DNA of 64,000 nt from Wandonia haliotis (GCF_039523435.1 NZ_BAAAFH010000022.1:62001-126000); one strand, 5' to 3'. Counted from the stretch's first letter, positions 1 to 9,266 are shown. Notes: generated from the sequence alone by a model not told the origin. Made by a program: numbers and translations.

Positions 1-195
1 TGCTTCTTCCGCACGAATAAGTGCTATCTGCTTAAGCTCACCAAAAGTCAGTAAAAGATATAAATACAGATCATACATTTTTTCCACGGAGTTTAATAAC
101 TCTGTTTCCGTTTTTCTGTAGTTTTCTTCGTCTGACTGAAAATAGGCATACAATGCCTGTAAAACTTTAATACGTAAGTGTCTTCTGTTAACCAT
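1..195 (-). CDS. nusB: Transcription antitermination factor NusB (N-terminal part)
   Basis: Reading the minus strand from the ATG at 195 gives 65 residues that run off the window edge. The protein begins MVNRRHLRIKVLQALYAYFQ, the arginine-rich first helix typical of NusB proteins in Bacteroidota. NusB binds boxA RNA together with S10 (NusE) and supports antitermination of rRNA transcription in the cytoplasm. It starts only 6 bases after the stop of the leucine dehydrogenase gene, so the two are probably co-transcribed. Only the N-terminal half of a usual NusB-like protein of this phylum is visible, so completeness cannot be judged. Confidence 0.85.
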   Translation of the reverse strand, partial: MVNRRHLRIKVLQALYAYFQSDEENYRKTETELLNSVEKMYDLYLYLLLTFGELKQIALIRAEEA

Positions 196-201
196 GATCT
201 A

Positions 202-1299
202 TTATAAAGGAAGTTTTACTTTACCAATAGCTACAATACGCTCTTCAGCCATTTTGTTAGCAATCTGGTAAGCAGGAATCCCTTCCTCTTTAGAACGATT
301 AATAATAGATGAAATAGTTGTATAAATTTCCTCCGCTTTTGCCATAGCCCATTCTCCGGAAAGATTTTTTACTTCAGCATAACAGTTTATAACTCCACCG
401 GCATTCAATGCAAAATCCGGAGCATAAATAATCCCCCGATCCATCACTGCTTTACCGTGAATGGTTTCCTCTTTCAACTGGTTATTTGCCGCACCTGCTA
501 TAACAGAGCACTTCAAACGATCAAGTGTTTCATCATTAACCGTCGCCCCTAAAGCACAAGGCGCATAAATATCCATGTCAATATCATAAATTTCATCCAG
601 ACCAACTACTTTCGCGTTGTAGGTTTCTGAAATACGTTTTAAAGTCGGTTCATGAATATCAGTAATAAACACGTCAGCTCCTTCTTGCGTCAGGTGCTTA
701 ACCAAATACTCACCTACATGCCCCACACCCTGTACAGCAACTTTTTTCCCGGCAAGTGAATCTGTACCAAACTGAGCTTTTGCTGCAGCTTTCATACCAA
801 CATATACACCATAAGCTGTTACAGGAGAAGGATCTCCACTTTTCCCTGGCAGACCGACTACGTGATCTGTTTCCATATTCACCCAGGTCATATCAACAGG
901 AGAAATCCCTACATCTTCTGCAGTGATATACTTTCCGCCAAGACTGTTCACAAACTTCCCGAAACGACGCATCAAAGCTTCTGACTTCATCGTTCTAGAA
1001 TCTCCGATAATTACGGCTTTTCCTCCTCCAAGATTCAACCCTGAAATTGAGTTCTTGTAGGTCATTCCACGTGACAAACGCAATACATCGTTCAAAGCCT
1101 CCAGCTCATTTGTATAATTCCACATACGTGTTCCGCCCAAAGCAGGTCCGAGAACGGTATTGTGAACTGCAATAATAGCTTTAAGACCTGTTTCATTATC
1201 ATTACAGAAAAGAAGCTGCTCATGATTATATCTGCTCATCTGAGCAATTACAGGATTCTCTGCCAGGTGAGTATCCTTAATATCTTTAACTTCAAACAT
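202..1299 (-). CDS. Leucine dehydrogenase family protein (Glu/Leu/Phe/Val dehydrogenase)
   Basis: A 365-residue NAD-dependent amino-acid dehydrogenase. It should catalyse reversible oxidative deamination of leucine or other branched-chain amino acids to 2-oxo acids in the cytoplasm. Visible family features are PALGGTRMW and the glycine-rich segment NLGGGKAVIIGD with the catalytic lysine in the N-terminal half, then a Rossmann fold with AVQGVGHVG. The length fits the leucine/valine dehydrogenase branch (about 350-365) better than glutamate dehydrogenase (about 450). It is followed closely by nusB on the same strand and is divergent from the ABC exporter. Substrate preference (Leu, Val or Phe) cannot be settled by reading alone. 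Confidence 0.88.
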   Translation of the reverse strand: MFEVKDIKDTHLAENPVIAQMSRYNHEQLLFCNDNETGLKAIIAVHNTVLGPALGGTRMWNYTNELEALNDVLRLSRGMTYKNSISGLNLGGGKAVIIGDSRTMKSEALMRRFGKFVNSLGGKYITAEDVGISPVDMTWVNMETDHVVGLPGKSGDPSPVTAYGVYVGMKAAAKAQFGTDSLAGKKVAVQGVGHVGEYLVKHLTQEGADVFITDIHEPTLKRISETYNAKVVGLDEIYDIDMDIYAPCALGATVNDETLDRLKCSVIAGAANNQLKEETIHGKAVMDRGIIYAPDFALNAGGVINCYAEVKNLSGEWAMAKAEEIYTTISSIINRSKEEGIPAYQIANKMAEERIVAIGKVKLPL

Positions 1300-1342
1300 A
1301 CTTTTATCTTAATTGTTTCGAACTAGTGTCGTTTCTATTGAC

Positions 1343-1350
1343 TAAATTTG
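1343..1350 (+). promoter_or_regulatory. Promoter -7 element TAAATTTG of the ABC exporter
   Basis: TAAATTTG matches the Bacteroidota -7 consensus TAnnTTTG. It lies 47 bases before the ATG at 1398 and downstream of the possible GTG at 1326, so it argues that translation begins at 1398. I see no clear -33 TTG at ideal distance. Confidence 0.5.
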
Positions 1351-1397
1351 CAGTGCAAACAGCGAATAGAAAGCAGCGCAAAAATAGTAAAATTCGA

Positions 1398-3164
1398 ATG
1401 AAGTCTTTAAGCTATCTGAACAAATATTTGTTAAAGTACAAGTGGCGTCTGCTTTTTGGTTTTTTATTTATTGCCGTTTCCAATATTTTCGGAGCTTATA
1501 TGCCTCTGATTGTTGGTGATGCAGTAGACGAAATGATCCTGATACAACAAAAGGCAGACACCAGAGATCAGTTATGGGGAATAGCATGGAGCGTATTTGG
1601 TCTTTATATGCTTATGTCATTAGGAAAAGGATTATTTCTCTTTTTCACACGACAAACCGTCATTGTCACTTCCCGGTATATAGAATATGATCTAAAGAAT
1701 GAAATTTATAATCAGTACCAAAAACTGACCTACAATTTCTACAAAAAGAATAATACAGGAGATTTGATGAATCGCATCTCGGAAGATGTCAGCAGAGTCC
1801 GCATGTATCTCGGTCCCGGAATTATGTATTCTGTCAATCTGGTAGCACTCTTTGTTATTGTCGTTTACCAGATGATTGCTATCAATCCGGAAATGACCTT
1901 ATATGTACTACTTCCCTTACCAATTATGTCATTTCTTATTTACCGGGTAAGCTCCAGAATGAACAGAGAGAGTGAGGCTGTACAGCGGCAGCAATCCTGG
2001 ATCTCAACACTGGTACAGGAAACATTCAGTGGTGTACGTGTGATAAAAGCGTATTCGCGAGAAAAGGAAACCACAGAACAATTCAACACATCTTCAGAAG
2101 CATACAAGAACAAAAGCATGAGACTGACACTTACGAACTCTCTCTTCATGCCTACCATCATGCTTTTAATCGGGATTAGTACTATCATAACCATTTACAT
2201 TGGAATATTACTTACCTATGAGGGCAGCGTAACACCCGGAAACATAGCTAGTTTTATTTTTTATGTAAACATGTTAACATGGCCTTTCGCTTCTATCGGT
2301 TGGGTGACTTCACTGGTTCAACGCGCAGCCGCTTCGCAAGAGCGAATTAATGAATTCCTTAATGAGCAACCGGAAATTACTAACTCCAATACCACTGCAC
2401 TTAATGTGGAAGGGAAAATCGAATTTAAAAATGTATCCTTTACCTACCCTTACTCGGGCATAACAGCTATCCGAAACGTTAGTTTCACTGTAAAACCGGG
2501 TAGCTCTTTGGCTATTCTCGGAAAAACAGGAAGTGGAAAGAGTACAATCGTCAATCTTCTCACCCGACAATTTGATCCGCAGTCCGGCGAAATTGAAATT
2601 GACGGACAAAATCTCAATTCTATAAATCTTGAGCAGTTCCGGGAGCAAATAGGCGTAGTCCCTCAGGAAGTCTTTTTATTCTCGGATACCATTGGAAACA
2701 ATATCCGTTTCGGAATGGGAAAAGAAGATGTCCCCCAGGAGACTATTGAAAAAGCTGCAAAGGCGATGCATGTTCATCATAATATCATACGTTTCAAAGA
2801 AGGATATAACACCGTACTTGGCGAAAGGGGAATTAACCTGAGTGGTGGACAAAAGCAGCGGATCAGTATGGCAAGAGCAATTATACGCAACCCTAAAATA
2901 CTAGTTCTGGATGATTGCCTCTCTGCTGTGGATACTGAAACAGAAGAGATCATTCAGCAGAACCTGAAGTCTATTATGCACGACAAAACATCTCTTATCA
3001 TATCACACCGGATCTCGTCCATACGTGAATGTGACCACATCATTGTTCTTGAAAATGGCAGTGTTATAGAAGAAGGAACACATGAATCTCTGTTAAAAAT
3101 AAACGGGTACTATACAGAAATGTATGAAAAACAACTTTTGGAAGAAAAATCCACGACGGATTAG
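1398..3164 (+). CDS. ABC transporter, exporter type with fused membrane and ATPase domains
   Basis: A 588-residue half-transporter of the MsbA/multidrug type in the inner membrane. Residues 1-320 hold six membrane segments (type I exporter fold) and the C-terminal part holds the nucleotide-binding domain with Walker A GKTGSGKST, signature LSGGQKQR and Walker B ILVLDDCLSAVD. It should work as a homodimer exporting lipids, peptides or drugs; the substrate cannot be read from sequence. A reading frame is open from a GTG at 1326, but the first 24 residues are unlike the family and a promoter element lies inside them, so the ATG at 1398 (MKSLSYLNKYLL) was chosen. The PurA-like gene follows 65 bases later. 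Confidence 0.9.
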   Translation: MKSLSYLNKYLLKYKWRLLFGFLFIAVSNIFGAYMPLIVGDAVDEMILIQQKADTRDQLWGIAWSVFGLYMLMSLGKGLFLFFTRQTVIVTSRYIEYDLKNEIYNQYQKLTYNFYKKNNTGDLMNRISEDVSRVRMYLGPGIMYSVNLVALFVIVVYQMIAINPEMTLYVLLPLPIMSFLIYRVSSRMNRESEAVQRQQSWISTLVQETFSGVRVIKAYSREKETTEQFNTSSEAYKNKSMRLTLTNSLFMPTIMLLIGISTIITIYIGILLTYEGSVTPGNIASFIFYVNMLTWPFASIGWVTSLVQRAAASQERINEFLNEQPEITNSNTTALNVEGKIEFKNVSFTYPYSGITAIRNVSFTVKPGSSLAILGKTGSGKSTIVNLLTRQFDPQSGEIEIDGQNLNSINLEQFREQIGVVPQEVFLFSDTIGNNIRFGMGKEDVPQETIEKAAKAMHVHHNIIRFKEGYNTVLGERGINLSGGQKQRISMARAIIRNPKILVLDDCLSAVDTETEEIIQQNLKSIMHDKTSLIISHRISSIRECDHIIVLENGSVIEEGTHESLLKINGYYTEMYEKQLLEEKSTTD

Positions 3165-3229
3165 GCTCTTTTCCAAATATTTCACCATATTTGCTCGACA
3201 GTTATTGTGAAACCAACTTAATTAACACT

Positions 3230-3544
3230 ATGAGAGAAGGAATGGAAACGCGTAATGATGAAGTGTTCTCAAAAGCAATACGTGCTGGAAAACGAACGTA
3301 TTTTTTCGATATTAAATCAACACGGGGAAACGATTTGTACCTGACAATAACTGAAAGCAAACGAAAAACCCCGGAAGGAAATCAATACGAAAAACATAAA
3401 ATCTTTTTATACAAAGAAGACTTCGATAAGTTTAGTGAAGGACTAAAAGAAGTACTTGAGAAGATTACTGAATTGCGCGAATCTCAGGAGTACGCTTTGG
3501 AAACTTCTGACGATCTTGCCGACATCAATTTCGAAGACCTGTAA
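3230..3544 (+). CDS. DUF3276 / PUR-alpha-like DNA- and RNA-binding protein
   Basis: A 104-residue protein with the sequence SKAIRAGKRTYFFDIKSTRG near its start, characteristic of the DUF3276 family, bacterial relatives of the PUR-alpha single-stranded nucleic-acid-binding fold. It is expected in the cytoplasm, binding single-stranded DNA or RNA; its physiological role is not known. The frame is open from a TTG at 3191, but the family begins close to the ATG at 3230; an ATG at 3242 is also possible. It lies downstream of the ABC exporter, a neighbour arrangement I recall from flavobacteria. The C-terminus is acidic. Confidence 0.85.
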   Translation: MREGMETRNDEVFSKAIRAGKRTYFFDIKSTRGNDLYLTITESKRKTPEGNQYEKHKIFLYKEDFDKFSEGLKEVLEKITELRESQEYALETSDDLADINFEDL

Positions 3545-3649
3545 TCAGGCATCCTGCCCAAAATCCAATTTTCCGGATAACACGAAAGTTTTCTAATTTT
3601 TCGTTGATAACTCATCGTCTTTTTTCTGTCAAGTTGAGTAAATTTCTTT

Positions 3650-3657
3650 TATCTTTA
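3650..3657 (+). promoter_or_regulatory. Possible promoter -7 element TATCTTTA before parA
   Basis: TATCTTTA differs by one base from TAnnTTTG and lies 25 bases before the parA start. A TTG at 3634-3636 is 13 bases upstream, shorter than the usual 17-23. It is the only candidate seen in the 138-base gap after the DUF3276 gene. Confidence 0.35.
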
Positions 3658-3682
3658 GCCTTCTAAAATTTAGCGCAACTTT

Positions 3683-4486
3683 ATGGGTAAAATTATTGCT
3701 ATAGCAAATCAAAAAGGAGGAGTTGGGAAGACAACTACAGCTGTAAATCTGGCAGGTTGCTTCGGGGTACTCGAATACAAAACACTTCTTGTAGATGCTG
3801 ATCCTCAGGCGAACGCCACATCAGGGGTTGGATTTGACCCCAAGAACACTCGCAATATCTATGATTGCCTTATCAATGAGGTTTCCCCAAAAGATGTGAT
3901 CTTAAAAACTGCAAATCCGAATCTGGATTTACTTCCATCACACATCGATCTGGTAGGTGCTGAACTGGAACTGATCAACATGCCCAATCGCGAAAGAATG
4001 CTGAAAATGGCACTCGACAAGGTTCGGGACGAATATGATTTTATTATCATTGACTGTTCCCCTTCGCTTGGATTAATAACCGTTAATGCATTAACCGCTT
4101 CTGACTCGGTCATGATTCCGGTTCAATGTGAATTTTACGCGTTGGAAGGTTTGGGTAAATTATTAAATACAATCAAAATTGTTCAGGGGAGATTAAATCC
4201 TGAACTTGAAATTGAAGGAATTGTACTCACAATGTATGATACCCGACTTCGACTAGCCAACCAGGTTGTTGACGAAGTAAAAACACATTTTCAGGATCTC
4301 GTATTTGACACCATCATCCATCGTAATACGCGTTTGGGTGAAGCTCCAAGCTTTGGAGAAACGATTGTTATGCATGATGCAACCTGTAAAGGTTCCATTA
4401 ACTATCTTAACTTTGCGAGAGAAATTCTGCAGCGTAACAACATGACGCAGATCAGTGATCAGGAGAAACAAGTGAACTTTAAATAA
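3683..4486 (+). CDS. parA: Chromosome partitioning ATPase ParA/Soj
   Basis: A 267-residue deviant-Walker ATPase. The N-terminus carries KGGVGKTT (residues 11-18) followed by VDADPQANAT, the nucleotide-binding signatures of ParA. ParA binds the nucleoid non-specifically and, stimulated by ParB-parS complexes, moves replication origins apart. It is followed 9 bases later by parB, so the two form the normal parAB unit. Length and motifs are those of a chromosomal Soj-type protein rather than a plasmid ParA with an N-terminal helix-turn-helix. No convincing parS site was found in this window. Confidence 0.96.
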   Translation: MGKIIAIANQKGGVGKTTTAVNLAGCFGVLEYKTLLVDADPQANATSGVGFDPKNTRNIYDCLINEVSPKDVILKTANPNLDLLPSHIDLVGAELELINMPNRERMLKMALDKVRDEYDFIIIDCSPSLGLITVNALTASDSVMIPVQCEFYALEGLGKLLNTIKIVQGRLNPELEIEGIVLTMYDTRLRLANQVVDEVKTHFQDLVFDTIIHRNTRLGEAPSFGETIVMHDATCKGSINYLNFAREILQRNNMTQISDQEKQVNFK

Positions 4487-4495
4487 AATACAAGC

Positions 4496-5386
4496 GTGAA
4501 GAAGCCGGCATTGGGAAAAGGACTAAGTGCGTTACTGGAAAACGCCTCAACGGATATCACATCAAAATCAAATGACAAGGCGGTTTTGGGGAATATTGCT
4601 ATGATCCGTATCGATCAAATCGAAGCAAACCCTTTTAACCCCAGAACTCATTTCGAAGAAGAAGCTTTACAGGAATTAGCCGACTCTATTAAAGAACATG
4701 GTATTATTCAACCGCTTACTGTTCGGAAGGTTGATGTAGATAAATTTCAGCTAATTTCCGGTGAACGAAGATTCCGCGCTTCTCAGTTAGCAGGTCTTGA
4801 AGAAGTTCCTGCTTATATTCGCTTAGCCAATGATCAGGCGATGCTTGAAATGGCATTGGTTGAAAACATTCAACGGGAAGACCTTAATGCCATCGAAGTA
4901 GCCCTGTCCTATCAACGTCTTATTGACGAGTGCAGTCTTACTCAGGAACAACTCAGTCAAAAACTGGCAAAAAGCCGCTCGTCGATTACCAACTTTCTGC
5001 GTTTGCTCAAGCTCCCTGCTGCAGTTCAGTCAGCCATTCGCGATGGACTGATTTCTATGGGACATGCCCGCGCACTGGTTTCCGCAGGGAATGAAGCGCG
5101 TCAGACCGCTCTTTTAAAGGCAGTCATTGAAGAAGAATGGTCTGTAAGACAACTTGAACAAGCTATCAAAACAGGTTCAGAGCCGGAAACAGAAGAGAAA
5201 CCGGTTCGTAATAAAGATAAAAAGACAGACATTTCACTTGAGCAGGATCAATTCAGACACGTCCTGGCAGAACGAATTTCGGCAAAAGTTGACATCAAAA
5301 AATCGTCCAATGGAAGCGGTAAACTGATTATCAATTTTGATTCTGACACGGATTTCAACCGTATTATTGAGTTACTGAATGATTAA
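4496..5386 (+). CDS. parB: Chromosome partitioning protein ParB/Spo0J
   Basis: A 296-residue protein starting at a GTG (MKKPALGKGLSALL). It has the ParB N-terminal fold with the CTP-binding motifs ENIQRED and GERRFRASQ, and the helix-turn-helix around LTQEQLSQKLAKSRSSIT that reads parS. ParB loads on parS as a CTP-dependent clamp and stimulates ParA. The acidic and lysine-rich linker around residues 225-245 separates the DNA-binding part from a C-terminal dimerisation domain. Its stop codon shares a base with the start of the DUF5683 gene, so these are translationally coupled. Confidence 0.96.
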   Translation: MKKPALGKGLSALLENASTDITSKSNDKAVLGNIAMIRIDQIEANPFNPRTHFEEEALQELADSIKEHGIIQPLTVRKVDVDKFQLISGERRFRASQLAGLEEVPAYIRLANDQAMLEMALVENIQREDLNAIEVALSYQRLIDECSLTQEQLSQKLAKSRSSITNFLRLLKLPAAVQSAIRDGLISMGHARALVSAGNEARQTALLKAVIEEEWSVRQLEQAIKTGSEPETEEKPVRNKDKKTDISLEQDQFRHVLAERISAKVDIKKSSNGSGKLIINFDSDTDFNRIIELLND

Positions 5387-5949
5387 TGAAACAAATCGCG
5401 CTCATTCTGTCAGTCATTAGTTTTTCCTTTATATCCTTTTCAGGGAAAGCACAGGAAATTGATACTCTGAAGCGTGAAAAAAAGCACTCCGTTACACTGG
5501 CGGCAGTTCTTTCTGCCGCGCTTCCGGGAGCCGGACAAGTCTATAATCATATTGCGATGCCAAAAGGCAAAAAAAAGGCATACTGGAAGGTTCCTCTCAT
5601 TTATGCAGCACTGGGTACGACTACCTATTTTCTGATATCGAACCAATCCAAAGTAAATGCGTTACGAAAAGAATACCTTGGACGAGAAGAAAGCGGACTA
5701 CTATTCATTGATCCTGCATATCAACAATATGACAATAACGCAATACTAACATTGCACAATCAACATCAAACTAATCGTGATTTGATGATTCTTGCAACAG
5801 CAGGAGTCTATATTATTAACATACTGGACGCAGCGGTGGAAGCTCACTTTGTCAACTTTGATATTAGTGAGGATCTTACGCTTAAAATTCGTCCTACAGT
5901 TATGCAGGGATATTCTCCGGGACTTTCTCTTCGATTTAACTTTCGTTAA
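5386..5949 (+). CDS. DUF5683 family membrane/envelope protein
   Basis: A 187-residue protein beginning with a hydrophobic signal-like segment ending near GKAQEIDTL. It contains AALPGAGQVYNH, the recognisable core of DUF5683, followed by a hydrophobic helix (PLIYAALGTTTYFLI) and a second near ILATAGVYIINILDA. The function is unknown; the family sits in the cell envelope of Bacteroidota. The start overlaps the parB stop by one base (TAATG), and dapB and lepB follow, so it belongs to the parAB-dapB-lepB cluster. Confidence 0.8.
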   Translation: MKQIALILSVISFSFISFSGKAQEIDTLKREKKHSVTLAAVLSAALPGAGQVYNHIAMPKGKKKAYWKVPLIYAALGTTTYFLISNQSKVNALRKEYLGREESGLLFIDPAYQQYDNNAILTLHNQHQTNRDLMILATAGVYIINILDAAVEAHFVNFDISEDLTLKIRPTVMQGYSPGLSLRFNFR

Positions 5950-5950
5950 C

Positions 5951-5958
5951 TAAATTTG
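5951..5958 (+). promoter_or_regulatory. Promoter -7 element TAAATTTG before dapB
   Basis: TAAATTTG is an exact TAnnTTTG match, 34 bases before the dapB start in the 43-base gap after the DUF5683 gene. It suggests that dapB-lepB-wbqC can be transcribed independently of parAB. Confidence 0.45.
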
Positions 5959-5992
5959 AAAAATTCGAATTCATAAACTAAGTTTACATCAC

Positions 5993-6724
5993 ATGCGCAT
6001 CGGACTAATCGGCTACGGAAAAATGGGAAAGGCAATAGAAGAAATTGCACTGGAAAGAGGGCATTCGGTTGTAGTAAAAGCAACCAGTAAAACGAAAGAC
6101 TGGGACAAAAATCTATCCGAAGTGGATGTAGCTATCGAGTTTACAAGCCCATCTAGCGCAGTAGACAACATCTCCCGATTACTTCAACATAATATTCCCG
6201 TTGTAACAGGAACAACCGGTTGGTATGATCAATATTCTGAGATAGAGACCCGTGTTCATGAAACAGAAGGTTCTTTTCTCGCCGCTACGAATTTTAGCAT
6301 TGGAGTAAACCTGTTTTTTGCTATCAACCAGTTTGTTGCCCAACTTATGAATGCACATACTGATTACGATGTATCACTGGAAGAAGTTCACCATACACAA
6401 AAAGCAGATGCTCCCAGTGGAACAGCGATAACGTTAGGCGAACAAATAATTGCTCATACAGATCGTAAGCATGACTGGAAGTGTATCGAAAACACGACCA
6501 TCGACTTTGAAAAAAAACCGGAAAATCTCCTAATTGAGGCAGTTCGTAAAGAAGGAGTTCCCGGAACTCACACAGTACGCTATACTTCCGATATTGATAC
6601 TATAGAATTAACTCATACAGCTCATAACCGGAAAGGTTTTGCATTAGGTGCTGTGCTGGCAGCTGAATTTATTAAAAACAAAAAAGGAATCTTCACTATG
6701 CGTGATGTTCTGAATCTTAAATAA
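5993..6724 (+). CDS. dapB: 4-hydroxy-tetrahydrodipicolinate reductase DapB
   Basis: A 243-residue NAD(P)H-dependent reductase that makes tetrahydrodipicolinate in the diaminopimelate/lysine pathway, needed for peptidoglycan cross-links. The start MRIGLIGYGKMGKAI is the nucleotide-binding loop; TGTTGWYDQY and HHTQKADAPSGTA carry the substrate-binding histidines and catalytic lysine. It is slightly shorter than the E. coli enzyme (273), usual for Bacteroidota. The signal peptidase gene follows after 12 bases. Cytoplasmic. Confidence 0.95.
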   Translation: MRIGLIGYGKMGKAIEEIALERGHSVVVKATSKTKDWDKNLSEVDVAIEFTSPSSAVDNISRLLQHNIPVVTGTTGWYDQYSEIETRVHETEGSFLAATNFSIGVNLFFAINQFVAQLMNAHTDYDVSLEEVHHTQKADAPSGTAITLGEQIIAHTDRKHDWKCIENTTIDFEKKPENLLIEAVRKEGVPGTHTVRYTSDIDTIELTHTAHNRKGFALGAVLAAEFIKNKKGIFTMRDVLNLK

Positions 6725-6736
6725 ACTTATAAAGCT

Positions 6737-8542
6737 ATGAATGTTTTATACTTCTACCTCCTGTTCATTCTTTTCCCTGTCACTGCTATGTGGTGGAAAA
6801 TCTTCCCTAAAGCAGGTCGCAAATCATGGGAAGCGTTTATCCCTCTTTACAACTATTGTATTGCCTCGAAAATAGGTGGTCAACCCTGGTGGTGGGGGCT
6901 TTTAATGATTATTCCCGGTATTCATATCCCAATGTGGGCGATCTTTAATGTCAGCCTGCAAAGACGATTTGGTTTCTTCAGTCTTGGAGAAACTGCTTCC
7001 GGCATATTTCTTCCATGGATCAATGCATTCAAAATTGCTTCTGATGACACCATCACCTATTTACCGGAAATGGATTGGAACAACTCCGAACTTGTAAAAA
7101 AACGGGAGATGGGAGATCATCTGGTACTATTCCTTTCTCTTCCTATTATCGGTCATATAGTAGCTTACGTACTGGGAGGTATCTCAAAAAGAAAAAAAGG
7201 GACAAAAACATTCATCAAAGAATGGGGAGACGCAATTTTGTTTGCGTTAATTGCAGCCACAGGAATACGTACCTATGTTTTTGAACCGTTCCAGATTCCT
7301 ACAGGATCTATGGAAAAAACGCTCTTGATCGGCGACTTTCTTTTTGTAAATAAGCTCCCGTACGGTCCCAAAGTACCGGTTACTCCTCTATCCTTTCCGT
7401 TAGTTCACAATACACTTCCGGTAGTTAACACCCGTTCATACTCAACCTTAGAAACCTCTAACTACACACGACTTCCGGGTTGGTCTGACGTCGAAAGAAA
7501 CGATGTGGTTGTATTCAACTTCCCATCCGGAGATACCGCCATTTTTGACCCAAGAGTACCGGACGGCTTAATGGGACATGACTATCACGGTTTATTATAC
7601 AATCAGGCATGGGAGCTATATCTACAGGATGTACTTAAAGGAAGTGTAAATTATAACACATTGGTTGATAACCGTCATCGGTTCTCATTTGATGATTATC
7701 TGAAACAACTCCCTTACTACAAATCAATTGTACGTGAAGGTTTTGAGCGTCAATATGGTTTGATTTACCGTCCCGTCGACAAACGTGAAAATTACATCAA
7801 ACGCTGTGTGGCTATTCCCGGAGATAAACTGGAAATTAAAAATGCAGTTTTGTATATTAATGATAAGAAAGCATTTGTACCGGAAAATGTAGTCTTTAAA
7901 TACAACGTGAGCAACTTCCCGGCCAACTCAAACGCTTCTATGGAACGAAAATACGGGATGCATCAGCAATCTCCCAACGATTTTGAAAGAGGAGCAGATG
8001 GAAGTATAACAAAAATGTCGCTCACGCAAGCGATGTTGGAACAGCTAAAGAAACGTCATCCTGAGACGGTATTTGAGCAAATCGTTTATCCTAAAGGAAC
8101 TTTCAATGAAGTTGTTCCTATGCAAAACGGAGAAATTATTCCGGCACCACTAAGTTGCTTCCCTCATGATCCTCGCTTTGACTTTACGACATCTAATTTC
8201 GGACCGATCATGATTCCGAAAAAGGGAGAAACGATTAGCATAAACGCGTCCAATATCGCCCTCTACAATCGTATCATCACTGCATACGAAGGTCACACTT
8301 TGGGAGAAAAAGCAGATGGAATTTACATCGATGGAAAGAAATCTGATTCGTATACCTTTGCGATGGACTATTACTGGATGATGGGAGATAACCGGGATAA
8401 TTCTGCAGACTCCAGAATCTGGGGCTTTGTACCGGAAGACCACATTGTAGGACGCGCAGCACTCGTATGGTTCTCTAAAGACGGTCATAAAGGATTTTTT
8501 GACGGAATACGTTGGGATCGCGTTTTCAAAAACATTCAATAA
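6737..8542 (+). CDS. lepB: Signal peptidase I, long Bacteroidota form
   Basis: A 601-residue S26 signal peptidase, about twice the length of E. coli LepB. Residues 1-100 form a membrane domain of the DUF5684 kind (FPKAGRKSWEAFIPLYNY), followed by another membrane segment and the catalytic part. Ser191 in PTGSMEKTL is the nucleophile and Lys355 in YIKRCVAIPGD the general base; MMGDNRDNSADSRIWG is the conserved C-terminal box. About 150 residues between the Ser and Lys boxes form an insertion typical of this phylum. It removes signal peptides from exported proteins at the outer face of the inner membrane. Co-directional with dapB and wbqC. Confidence 0.93.
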   Translation: MNVLYFYLLFILFPVTAMWWKIFPKAGRKSWEAFIPLYNYCIASKIGGQPWWWGLLMIIPGIHIPMWAIFNVSLQRRFGFFSLGETASGIFLPWINAFKIASDDTITYLPEMDWNNSELVKKREMGDHLVLFLSLPIIGHIVAYVLGGISKRKKGTKTFIKEWGDAILFALIAATGIRTYVFEPFQIPTGSMEKTLLIGDFLFVNKLPYGPKVPVTPLSFPLVHNTLPVVNTRSYSTLETSNYTRLPGWSDVERNDVVVFNFPSGDTAIFDPRVPDGLMGHDYHGLLYNQAWELYLQDVLKGSVNYNTLVDNRHRFSFDDYLKQLPYYKSIVREGFERQYGLIYRPVDKRENYIKRCVAIPGDKLEIKNAVLYINDKKAFVPENVVFKYNVSNFPANSNASMERKYGMHQQSPNDFERGADGSITKMSLTQAMLEQLKKRHPETVFEQIVYPKGTFNEVVPMQNGEIIPAPLSCFPHDPRFDFTTSNFGPIMIPKKGETISINASNIALYNRIITAYEGHTLGEKADGIYIDGKKSDSYTFAMDYYWMMGDNRDNSADSRIWGFVPEDHIVGRAALVWFSKDGHKGFFDGIRWDRVFKNIQ

Positions 8543-8552
8543 GACAGGAAAC

Positions 8553-9161
8553 ATGCAAGAACAAAGCAGGGATTTATTTCCCTTACTTTATTTCGGACCA
8601 TTCGGATATTATTATAAACTGGGGAAGGCAACTTCCCCTTGTTTTTGTACTTCCGAACGCTTTTCTAAGCAAACATTACGTAACCGATGTGATCTCTACG
8701 GAGCCAATGGAAAATTAACTCTATCCATTCCTGTAAACCGTCCTTTCGGGAACAAAACAAGAGTTGATGAGGTACTACTCTCTTCTGCCACACCCTGGCA
8801 AGCGATTCACTGGAAAACGATTAAAAGTGCATACGGGCGCACACCTTATTTTGAACATTACGGACCAAAAATAGAACAACTCGTATTACAAGAGAAAACA
8901 CACCTTTCAGATTATCTGCTTACTATTAATAAGCAAATCATAGAATGGCTGGAACTTCCGCTACCGCAACTAACAGATACTATTCCTGGCATAGTGCAAC
9001 AAAAAGAATTAGATCATTTCATCGCTACCGGAGTTTACGAAAATTCATACGGTGAATATTGGCAGGTTTTCAGTGAAAAACTTGGATTCCTACCCAGCCT
9101 ATCGATTCTCGATATTTTATTCCACGAAGGTCCTCAACTCTTATCCAGAATTCATCGATAG
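8553..9161 (+). CDS. WbqC family protein
   Basis: A 202-residue protein of the WbqC-like family, first noted in surface-polysaccharide gene clusters and widespread in Bacteroidota next to lepB; the biochemical role is not established. Visible features are LFPLLYFGPFGYYYKL near the start, NRCDLYGANGKLTLSIPVNR, and WQAIHWKTIKSAYGRTPYFE. The frame is open from 8499 inside lepB, but the ATG at 8553, preceded by an AGGA ribosome-binding site and lying just after the lepB stop, gives the family start. Cytoplasmic by composition. Confidence 0.82.
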   Translation: MQEQSRDLFPLLYFGPFGYYYKLGKATSPCFCTSERFSKQTLRNRCDLYGANGKLTLSIPVNRPFGNKTRVDEVLLSSATPWQAIHWKTIKSAYGRTPYFEHYGPKIEQLVLQEKTHLSDYLLTINKQIIEWLELPLPQLTDTIPGIVQQKELDHFIATGVYENSYGEYWQVFSEKLGFLPSLSILDILFHEGPQLLSRIHR

Positions 9162-9266
9162 AAAAACACATTTAGACGAAATTAAGAACCAATTTTATAT
9201 CTAATTCAAAATAAAGCGTTATCATTGTTACGATTTAGGTGGTTAGGTTAGGTTGATTAGTGGATG

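Noticed and set aside
1063..1076. Possible parS site (CACGTG core) near parAB
   Set aside because: Flanks match the parS palindrome at only about half of the positions and the site is inside the leucine dehydrogenase gene; a second CACGTG in rimO (near 20163) is no better.
9239..9254. GGTTAGGTTAGGTT as a telomere-like or regulatory repeat
   Set aside because: Only two to three copies of a five-base unit in AT-rich spacer; no second copy elsewhere in the window.
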